Source of the DNA: Acidimicrobiia bacterium | GTDB taxonomy: Bacteria; Actinomycetota; Acidimicrobiia; IMCC26256; BP-133 | Assembly (NCBI GenBank): GCA_025934385.1 | Contig: JAICYE010000063.1 | Location: 1 to 8,774, forward strand | DNA length: 8,774 bases | Direction of reading: 5' to 3' | In this document: positions 1 through 5,811 of the stretch, piece by piece | Layout: every line of letters begins with the position of its first letter | Numbering within the stretch: position 1 is the stretch's first letter | The notes under the pieces: generated by a model | Seen by the model: the letters and a program-made list of their open reading frames with translations, nothing else | The model's database searches: none | Told to the model about the DNA's origin: nothing | Made by a program: the position numbers and the translations under genes

Positions 1-839
1 GCAGCCCGTCGTCGACCGGCGGTGGATCGAACCCCGGCGCCGGCGACTCCGGTTCCGGCGGAAACCTAACCGGCGCCCCCGCCCCGGCCAAGGCCGGCTA
101 CTGGATGCTCGGCGCCGGCGGGGCGGTCTACGCCTTCGGCGACGCCGTCCACTTCGGGCAGCCCGCCCTCGCCGCCGGGGTCGACGCCGTCGATCTCGAG
201 CCGACGCCGTCGGGCGGCGGGTACTGGGTCGTCGACTCCGCCGGGGTCGTCCACACCTTCGGGGACGCCGCCCACCTCGGCGACGCCGAGTCCGGGCTCC
301 TCTCCCCCGGCGAGAAGATCACCAGCCTGTCGGCCACCCCGTCGGGGGCCGGCTACTGGATCTTCACGACCCGGGGCCGGGTCCTGCCCTTCGGCGACGC
401 CCGGTTCTTCGGCGACATGTCGAAGGTGACGCTCAACGGGCCCGTCCTCGACTCGATCCCCACGCCGACCGGGCTCGGCTACTACATGGTCGCCGCCGAC
501 GGCGGGATCTTCGCCTTCGGCGACGCCCACTTCGCCGGGTCGATGGGCGGCAAGCCCCTCAACAAGCCGGTGCAGTCGCTGGTGCCCGACTCCGACGGCT
601 CCGGGTACTGGCTCGTCGCCTCCGACGGCGGGATCTTCGCCTTCGACGCGCCCTTCCGGGGCTCCATGGGCGGCAAGGCCCTCAACCAACCGGTCAAGGG
701 CATGGTCCGCTACGGCGACGGATACCTCATGGTCGCCACCGACGGCGGCATCTTCTCCTTCTCCGACAAGCCCTTCGCCGGCTCCCTCGGCGCCAACCCG
801 CCGAACCGTCCGATCGTGTCGGTCGCGGCCCTGTCCTAG
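1..839 (+). CDS. GYW/DGGIFxFGDA tandem-repeat protein, C-terminal part (5' end outside window)
   Basis: The frame is open from position 3, with no start or signal peptide visible, and ends at TAG 837..839, giving 278 visible residues. Residues 1-31 form a Ser/Gly/Pro-rich linker with no Cys or aromatic residues. Six repeats of 39-44 residues follow, each opening with G-Y-[WYL], then a D/GG hydrophobic strand, F-G-D-A, and a G-[SD] turn. The last three also carry 'GG.PLN.PV'-type ends. Repeats of this kind are frequent in large exported or cell-surface proteins of Acidimicrobiia and other actinobacteria. The strand-turn-strand pattern resembles propeller blades, but no catalytic motif is visible and the function is unknown. 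Upstream there could be a further catalytic or binding domain joined by the linker. The gene converges on aspS with 19 bp between stops. That it is a real coding repeat protein is sure; surface location is inferred from the linker and family. Confidence 0.85.
   Translation, partial: SPSSTGGGSNPGAGDSGSGGNLTGAPAPAKAGYWMLGAGGAVYAFGDAVHFGQPALAAGVDAVDLEPTPSGGGYWVVDSAGVVHTFGDAAHLGDAESGLLSPGEKITSLSATPSGAGYWIFTTRGRVLPFGDARFFGDMSKVTLNGPVLDSIPTPTGLGYYMVAADGGIFAFGDAHFAGSMGGKPLNKPVQSLVPDSDGSGYWLVASDGGIFAFDAPFRGSMGGKALNQPVKGMVRYGDGYLMVATDGGIFSFSDKPFAGSLGANPPNRPIVSVAALS
96..839 (+). repeat. Six in-frame tandem repeats of about 126 bp
   Basis: Repeat units begin at the GY[WYL] codons at 96, 219, 351, 477, 603 and 720, so the periods are 123, 132, 126, 126 and 117 bp. 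Units 4 and 5 are the most alike at DNA level: 24 bases at 496..519 recur identically at 622..645, exactly 126 bp apart. Units 1-3 keep the GYW and FGDA anchors but have lost the DGGIF core. Unit 5 is one codon short at the FGDA motif (F-D-A at 642..650). Confidence 0.85.
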
Positions 840-858
840 GGGCGGCGACCGGCCACGG

Positions 859-2619
859 TCACTTCGGCTTCGGGAGCGAGATCCCGAGGTCGCGGAGCTG
901 GACGTGGTCGACCGCAGCCGGGGCGCCGGTCAACGGATCGGCGCCCGACTGCGTCTTCGGGAAGGCGATCACGTCGCGGATCGACGACTCCCCGGTCAGG
1001 ATCATCGTCAGCCGGTCGAGGCCGACGGCGAAGCCGGCGTGGGGCGGAGCGCCGTAGCGGAAGGCGTCGAGCAGGAACCCGAACCGTTCGGCGGCGATGT
1101 CGGGCTCGATGCCGAGCAGCGTGAAGATCTTCGACTGCAGCGTTGCGTCGTGGATACGCACCGACCCGGAACCGAGTTCGACGCCGTTCAGCACGAGGTC
1201 GTAGGCCAGGGACCGCACGGCCAGCGGGTCGGACTCCAGCTTGTCGACGTCGTCGGGATGGGGACGGGTGAAGGGGTGGTGGGCGGGGATCGGCTTTCCC
1301 CCTGTCCCATCCGGATCGACAGGGGAGAGCGCCTCGAACAGCGGGAATTCGACCACCCACGTGAAGTGGAGCGGCTGGTCGATGCGCTCCGGCGCCCCGA
1401 GGTCGAGCCGCAGCGTCCCGAGCAGCGACTGGGCCCGGCGGAGCGTCGGGTCGGCCACGATCAGCACGAGGTCGCCGGGAGACGGCGCCAGGGCGGTGCG
1501 GAGCCCTTCCTGCTCCAGTTCCGACAGGAACTTCACCACCGGCGCCTCGAGGACGCCGGCGTCGCGCACCCGCATCCACACCAGCCCGGCGGCGCCCAGC
1601 GACCTGGCCCGGTCGACGAGCCCGTCGAGCTGGTTGCGGCCCATCTCGCCCTGGCCGGGGACCACGAGGCCGACGACCCCCTTGCCCTTGAAGGCGTTGA
1701 AGGTGCTGTCGGCGAACAGCGCCGAGAGATCGCACAGCTCCATGCCGAACCGGGTGTCGGGCTTGTCGGACCCGAAGCGGTTCATGGCCTCGGTCCAGGT
1801 GAGGCGGGGGACGGGCTTGGGCCGCTCGCCGGTCACGGCCTCGACGCCGTTGGCCACCGCCTCCTCGATGAAGGTGAGGACGTCCTCCTGGTCGACGAAG
1901 CTGGCCTCGACGTCGAGCTGGGTGAACTCCAGCTGGCGGTCGGCCCGGAGGTCCTCGTCCCGCCAGCACCGGGCCACCTGGTAGTAGCGGTCGAGGCCGG
2001 CGACCATCAGCATCTGCTTGAACAGCTGGGGCGACTGCGGCAGGGCGAAGAAGGTGCCGGGCTGGAGCCGGGACGGGACGAGGAAGTCGCGGGCGCCCTC
2101 CGGCGTGGAGCGGGTGAGCGTCGGAGTCTCGACGTCGACGAAGCCGGCGGCGTCCATCGCCGCCCGCATGGCCGAGACGAGTTTGGCCCGGGTGATGAGG
2201 TTGGCGGTCATGCGGGGCCGGCGCAGGTCGAGGTAGCGGTGGCGCAGCCTGAGCGTCTCGTCGACCTCGACCCGCTCGTCGAGCGGGAACGGCGGCGGCT
2301 CGGCCTCGTTGAGGACGTCGACCCGGGTGGCGCCGACCTCGATCTCGCCCGTCGCCTCCTTGGGGTTCACCATGCCCTCCGGCCGGGGCCGCACGGCGCC
2401 CTCGACCCGCACGACGTACTCCGATCGGAGCCGGCGGGCGTCCTCGCAGCCGGGGGCGGCGGGGTCGATGACGACCTGCACGATCCCCTCCCGGTCCCGC
2501 AGGTCGATGAAGACGACACCGCCGTGGTCGCGGCGGTGGGCCACCCAGCCGCAGAGGGCGACCTCGGCGCCCTCGTCGCTGGCCCGGAGGCTGCCGGCGT
2601 AGTGCGTCCGCATGCTCAT
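859..2619 (-). CDS. aspS: Aspartyl-tRNA synthetase (probably non-discriminating, Asp/Asn)
   Basis: Class IIb synthetase of 586 aa, about normal bacterial length, which charges tRNA with aspartate in the cytosol. Residues 1-105 are the OB-fold anticodon domain (CGWVAHRRDHGG, then DLRDREGIVQVV). The class II core carries 'TPEGARDFLVPSR', 'ALPQSPQLFKQ', motif 2 with R220 in 'RCWRDEDLRADRQLEFTQLD', and motif 3 'GLDRL' with R536. The bacterial GAD insertion lies roughly at 290-420. H32 and G82 align with residues linked to non-discriminating AspRS (E. coli has Leu and Lys there), suggesting it also makes Asp-tRNAAsn for GatCAB. The start is ATG 2619; a second ATG at 2613 (M3) would match the E. 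coli N-terminus (MRT) and is also possible. The gene starts 3 bp after the hisS stop with a weak GGGG Shine-Dalgarno inside hisS, so it is probably co-transcribed and translationally coupled. Confidence 0.97.
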   Translation of the reverse strand: MSMRTHYAGSLRASDEGAEVALCGWVAHRRDHGGVVFIDLRDREGIVQVVIDPAAPGCEDARRLRSEYVVRVEGAVRPRPEGMVNPKEATGEIEVGATRVDVLNEAEPPPFPLDERVEVDETLRLRHRYLDLRRPRMTANLITRAKLVSAMRAAMDAAGFVDVETPTLTRSTPEGARDFLVPSRLQPGTFFALPQSPQLFKQMLMVAGLDRYYQVARCWRDEDLRADRQLEFTQLDVEASFVDQEDVLTFIEEAVANGVEAVTGERPKPVPRLTWTEAMNRFGSDKPDTRFGMELCDLSALFADSTFNAFKGKGVVGLVVPGQGEMGRNQLDGLVDRARSLGAAGLVWMRVRDAGVLEAPVVKFLSELEQEGLRTALAPSPGDLVLIVADPTLRRAQSLLGTLRLDLGAPERIDQPLHFTWVVEFPLFEALSPVDPDGTGGKPIPAHHPFTRPHPDDVDKLESDPLAVRSLAYDLVLNGVELGSGSVRIHDATLQSKIFTLLGIEPDIAAERFGFLLDAFRYGAPPHAGFAVGLDRLTMILTGESSIRDVIAFPKTQSGADPLTGAPAAVDHVQLRDLGISLPKPK

Positions 2620-2622
2620 CGT

Positions 2623-3927
2623 TCAGCGCCCCAGTTCCCGGTGCGTCGTGTCGAGGTGCTCGTGGAGCCAGGCGACGACCCGGTTCCGCGGTACCTCCAC
2701 CTGTTCGCCCGAGTCCATGTCGCGCACCGCCACCGCTCCCTTCTCCATCTCGGCCCGGCCGACCAGCACCACGTAGCGGGCCCCCGACCGGTCGGCCACC
2801 TTCGTCTGGGCCCGGACCGACCGCCCGCCGTAGGCCCGGTCGGCCGACAGGCCGGTTTCCCGCAGCTCGGCCAGCAGGGCGATGACGTCGGCGCCGGCCT
2901 CGGGCCCGACGGCGTCGACCACGAAGGCGTCGAGGTGCGGCGCCGGCGCCGGCAGCACCCCTTCGGCGTCGCAGGCGATCAGCACCCGCTCGATGCCGAT
3001 CCCGAAGCCGATGCCGGGCGACGGCGGCCCGCCCATCTCCTCCGCCAGCCGGTCGTAGCGTCCGCCGCCGCCGAGGGCGTTCTGGGCCGAGTCCAGCGCC
3101 TCGCTGGCGAACTCGAACGTCGTGCGGGTGTAGTAGTCGAGCCCCCGCACCAGCCGGGGGGCGATCTCGTGGGCCACGCCGATGGCGTCGAGCCCGGCCT
3201 GCACCGCTTCGAAGTGGGTCTTGCAGTCGGCGCAGAGGTGCTCGAGCAGCTGCGGCGCCCGCTCGGTGACGGCCACGCAGCCCGGGACCTTGCAGTCGAG
3301 CACCCGCAGCGGGTTCGTCTCGTAGCGGGCCCGGCTGTCCTCGCACAGCTCCGACTCGTGGGCCCGCAGGTAGGCCCGCAGCGCCTCGAGGTATCCCGGC
3401 CGGCACTGCCCGTCGCCGAGGGAGTTGATGGCCAGCCGGAAGCGCGACAGCCCGAGCGACGTCAGGAACCCCTGGCCCAGCGAGATGACCTCCACGTCGA
3501 GGGCGGGGTCGTCCACACCGAGCGCCTCGGCGCCGAGCTGGTGGTGCTGCCGGTAGCGGCCGCGCTGGGCCTTCTCGTGGCGGAAGTGCGGCGAGAGGTA
3601 CCACACCTTCCACGGCGGCGTCGGGCGGTGCTGGATGTAGGCCCGCACCACCGGGGCCGTCCCCTCGGGGCGCAGGGCCAGGCGGCGGCCCCCCTTGTCC
3701 TCGAACTCGTACATCTCCTTGCGGACGACGTCGGTGCCCTCGCCGACCCGCTGGAACACCTCGACGTGCTCGTAGGCCGGGGTCATCACCAGGCCGTAGC
3801 CGAACCGGTGGGCCCGGGCGGCGAAGGCCGCCACCAGCGCCTCCCACCGGCCCGACTCGGGCGGCAGGACATCGTGCGTCCCGACGGGGGCGCGATAGGC
3901 GTCGGGCGGGGGGGCTTCCGACTGCAT
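2623..3927 (-). CDS. hisS: Histidyl-tRNA synthetase
   Basis: Class IIa synthetase of 434 aa, typical of bacterial HisRS; charges tRNAHis in the cytosol. Visible landmarks in order are 'VGTHDVLPPE' near the N-terminus, 'LALRPEGTAPVVRAYI' (84-98), motif 2 'FRHEKAQRGRYRQ' with R116, the HisRS signature 'LVRGLDYYTRT' (259-269), 'GGGGRYDRL' (287-294), and motif 3 'GIGFGIGIERV' with R314. The C-terminal anticodon-binding domain starts near 331. The insertion region has C212, C217, C232 and C235, a possible Cys4 metal site. ATG 3927 is the most upstream possible start because an in-frame TGA lies at 3934..3936. No Shine-Dalgarno is seen before it, but a TAGCAT box ends 8 bp upstream, which would fit a leaderless or near-leaderless mRNA. 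hisS is followed after 3 bp by aspS and preceded by the PilX-like gene 34 bp away. Confidence 0.97.
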   Translation of the reverse strand: MQSEAPPPDAYRAPVGTHDVLPPESGRWEALVAAFAARAHRFGYGLVMTPAYEHVEVFQRVGEGTDVVRKEMYEFEDKGGRRLALRPEGTAPVVRAYIQHRPTPPWKVWYLSPHFRHEKAQRGRYRQHHQLGAEALGVDDPALDVEVISLGQGFLTSLGLSRFRLAINSLGDGQCRPGYLEALRAYLRAHESELCEDSRARYETNPLRVLDCKVPGCVAVTERAPQLLEHLCADCKTHFEAVQAGLDAIGVAHEIAPRLVRGLDYYTRTTFEFASEALDSAQNALGGGGRYDRLAEEMGGPPSPGIGFGIGIERVLIACDAEGVLPAPAPHLDAFVVDAVGPEAGADVIALLAELRETGLSADRAYGGRSVRAQTKVADRSGARYVVLVGRAEMEKGAVAVRDMDSGEQVEVPRNRVVAWLHEHLDTTHRELGR

Positions 3928-3935
3928 GAGCGGTC

Positions 3936-3941
3936 ATGCTA
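3936..3941 (-). promoter_or_regulatory. Candidate -10 box for hisS-aspS (TAGCAT)
   Basis: On the minus strand TAGCAT fits the TANNNT pattern of actinobacterial -10 elements and ends 8 nt before the hisS ATG. That would put the transcript start at or within a few bases of the start codon, and no Shine-Dalgarno is present to argue against this. No convincing -35 was found at 16-18 bp spacing. A 10-bp perfect palindrome (CGGCGCGCCG, 3943..3952) sits just upstream. Read-through from the pilin operon is an alternative source of hisS mRNA. Confidence 0.35.
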
Positions 3942-3961
3942 CCGGCGCGCCGCCGCCACCT

Positions 3962-5308
3962 TTACGAGAACGGAACCTCCTTGAACGGCCCGGCCTGGAT
4001 CTGGAAGTGCGACGAGGACGTCAGCCCGAAGTCGAAGCCCGGCTCCGCCACCGGCTGGAACGTCAGCGTGAACTGCTGGTCGAGCGTGATCGCCGAGGCG
4101 TAGACGGTTCCGGTGAAGTGCTTCAGGTTGGAGAACTTCACGCTGCCGTTGTTGGCGTAGAACACCACCTCCACGTCGTCGGGCAGCGTCACGTTGTTCG
4201 ACATGGCCAGCGCCGGGGTCGTGGCCGTGTCGGTGAAGAAGCTCACGATGGTCAGCGTCACCGGGTGGCCGGCGCCGTTGGCCATGTCCCGCGACAGGCT
4301 GATCGGCCCGTCGGCCACGATGGTCGTGTCGCCCGTCATCGTCCACTTCGAGCCGAGGCTGATCGGCGTGGTGCACGGCGCCGGGCACGACACCCGGTGG
4401 ACTCCCGAGATGCTCCCGGTGTGGGCGGAGAAGTACGTGTTGAAGGCCGCCGGGGTGGCCCAGTTCGACACCGACGGGTAGTTGGCCGGGTCCCAGGTGA
4501 ACGTCGGCAGCGTCTGGGCCTCCGGCGGCGGGGGCGGCGAGTTCTGGGCCCGGGCCCCGTCGACGGTGCCGCCGGAGATGGTCCCGCCGGCCTGCACGTT
4601 GCCCTTCACGTGACCGGTCATCGTGACATTGCCGCCGGCGTAGACGTCGCCCAGCACCGTGGTGGCCGAGTTGTCGAGCGTGACGTCGTCGGCCGCCTGG
4701 ACGTCACCGGAGATCGTCGAGTTGTTGGCCGTGGTCACCGAACCGAGCGACGTGACGGAGCCGGCCACGGTGGCGTTGTTCGACAGCGACAGGTCGCCGT
4801 TGGCGTAGACGTCGCCGTTGACCGTCATCTTGTTGGCCCCGGCGATCCCGCCCGGCGAGCTGAACAGGGCGTAGCGGAATCCGTCGGTCGGGATCAGCGT
4901 GACCTGCTGCTCCAGCCGGCGGGCCACCGCCCTCGGCGACGCCTTGGTCGGGGCATAGCCCTTGGCCACCAGGTAGCGCCGGCCGTCGTTGGGATCCACG
5001 GACACCGGCAGCACGCTGACCTCGAACTCGCCCCCGGCCACGCTGGTCAGGTCGAGCCCGGTGAGCGAGGCGTCGGCCGAGAGACCGCTCATGGCGGCGT
5101 TGAGCCCGGCCTCGGCGGCGTTGCGGGCCTGGTCCCGGAGCTTGTCCTGGCCGGTGATCGTGACCTGGTGGGTGCCGATGCCGATCCACACCGCCCCGAG
5201 GGCGAAGACCACGAAGGCGACCGACAGCGACAGCACGAGCGCCATGCCGCCTTCCGGCCCGCCCCCCGACACGCTGCGCCGCCGCAGCCGGCTCAACACG
5301 TGTGCCAC
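3962..5308 (-). CDS. PilX-like pilus assembly protein with bactofilin-like repeat region
   Basis: Protein of 448 aa with GTG start 5308 and a strong Shine-Dalgarno, GGGAGGA, 4 nt upstream. A basic N-terminus (RLRRR) is followed by a hydrophobic segment at 22-45 and then 'RNAAEAGLN' (62-70), the Ala-Glu-Ala-Gly pattern typical of PilX N-terminal proteins. The prepilin glutamate (E5) is missing after G21-M22, as in many PilX proteins. Residues about 159-250 are short Gly-Asp-Val/hydrophobic repeats (NGDVYANGDL, SGDVQAADDV, LGDVYAGGNV, KGNVQAGGTI), which suggest a right-handed beta-helix as in bactofilin-like polymer-forming regions. Five prolines (258-262) separate this from a C-terminal beta-rich domain ending 'TGTVYASAITLDQQFTLTFQP'. 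C308 and C312 may form a disulfide. It overlaps the upstream pilin gene by 16 bp and is the last gene of that operon. Likely role: minor component or adhesin of a type IV filament. Family assignment is good; exact role is inferred. Confidence 0.75.
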   Translation of the reverse strand: MAHVLSRLRRRSVSGGGPEGGMALVLSLSVAFVVFALGAVWIGIGTHQVTITGQDKLRDQARNAAEAGLNAAMSGLSADASLTGLDLTSVAGGEFEVSVLPVSVDPNDGRRYLVAKGYAPTKASPRAVARRLEQQVTLIPTDGFRYALFSSPGGIAGANKMTVNGDVYANGDLSLSNNATVAGSVTSLGSVTTANNSTISGDVQAADDVTLDNSATTVLGDVYAGGNVTMTGHVKGNVQAGGTISGGTVDGARAQNSPPPPPEAQTLPTFTWDPANYPSVSNWATPAAFNTYFSAHTGSISGVHRVSCPAPCTTPISLGSKWTMTGDTTIVADGPISLSRDMANGAGHPVTLTIVSFFTDTATTPALAMSNNVTLPDDVEVVFYANNGSVKFSNLKHFTGTVYASAITLDQQFTLTFQPVAEPGFDFGLTSSSHFQIQAGPFKEVPFS

Positions 5309-5811
5309 GCGTTCCTCCCGGCGATCACGCTCGACAGGTCGAGCACCGGTTCGTTCGGGTCGGGCTGGAAGTGGAAGACGACATTCACGGTGGTGCGGGG
5401 CGTGGCGATGTAGGTGAAGGCGTCGCCGGGGTTGACGAGGCCGGTCTCGAGGAGGGTCACGCTGCTCTGGCCGGTGACCTGGCGCAGCAGCTGGCCGTCG
5501 GTGGCGGTGTAGGTCACCTCGTAGGTCGAGTTGTTGGCCTCGGTGGTGAACGTGAGGGTGCTCGACGGGCCGGCGTTGGCCGCCGGGTCCGTGACGCAGT
5601 CGGCCGAGCGCAGCTCCCGGCCGATCGCCGCCAGGGCGTTGCGGAGGCTGTCGATCGACTGCGACTCCACCTGCATCGGCCGGACCGACCGGGTGGCCGT
5701 GTCCATCAGCGGCAGGAACACGGCACTCACGATCGACAGGAGGGCGACGGTGACGACGACCTCGACCAGCGAGAACCCGTCCTCGTCCCGGCGGCGGACC
5801 GGCGCCCTCAT
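5293..5811 (-). CDS. Type IV pilin-like (minor pilin / pseudopilin) protein
   Basis: Protein of 172 aa. A short charged leader, MRAPVRRRDEDG, is followed by F-S-L-V-E and a hydrophobic helix to about residue 36. This is the class III signal cut by prepilin peptidase between G12 and F13, with the conserved E5 at residue 17. The next stretch (QSIDSLRNALAAIGRELRSADCV) resembles the N-terminal helix of PilW/PulJ-type minor pilins; the rest is Thr/Val-rich beta. C72 and C172 could form a disulfide, the second being the last residue. ATG 5811 overlaps the stop of the preceding gene as ATGA (5808..5811), with no Shine-Dalgarno, indicating translational coupling. The reading frame is open far upstream in this strand, but that part is a shadow of the preceding gene; the leader and ATGA overlap fix the start. 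It is probably exported and held in the membrane before filament assembly. Confidence 0.82.
   Translation of the reverse strand: MRAPVRRRDEDGFSLVEVVVTVALLSIVSAVFLPLMDTATRSVRPMQVESQSIDSLRNALAAIGRELRSADCVTDPAANAGPSSTLTFTTEANNSTYEVTYTATDGQLLRQVTGQSSVTLLETGLVNPGDAFTYIATPRTTVNVVFHFQPDPNEPVLDLSSVIAGRNAWHTC
5313..5319 (-). promoter_or_regulatory. Strong Shine-Dalgarno for the PilX-like gene
   Basis: GGGAGGA on the minus strand, 4 nt before GTG 5308 and inside the end of the 172-aa pilin gene. It is the only strong ribosome binding site in the window and supports the GTG start and the 16-bp gene overlap. Confidence 0.75.

Noticed and set aside
847..860. Small hairpin (GACCG, loop GCCA, CGGTC) between the convergent repeat-protein and aspS genes, considered as a terminator.
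   Set aside because: Only a 5-bp stem, no T-run on either strand, and it overlaps the aspS stop codon; too weak to call.
836..3937. A minus-strand open frame of about 1030 codons spanning both aspS and hisS in another phase.
   Set aside because: Its translation is almost all Arg/Pro/Gly/Ala with no domain, as expected for an off-phase reading of GC-rich genes. The synthetase frames carry all the conserved motifs.
3928..3961. T-box or other amino-acid-responsive leader before hisS.
   Set aside because: The gap is 34 bp, far too short for a T-box, and no such motif is present.
3937..3964. AAAGGTGG on the minus strand as a ribosome binding site for the ATG at 3937.
   Set aside because: It is about 19 nt away from that ATG, and the frame so opened is the off-phase shadow of the synthetases.
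904..3984. A plus-strand open frame of about 1000 codons opposite aspS and hisS.
   Set aside because: Antisense shadow caused by high third-position GC. Low-complexity His/Gln/Val/Gly/Arg composition, no recognisable motif.
3926..5413. Long plus-strand open frame opposite the PilX-like gene.
   Set aside because: Arg/Gly/His/Val-rich with no motif; the opposite strand has a start with a strong ribosome binding site and recognisable PilX features.
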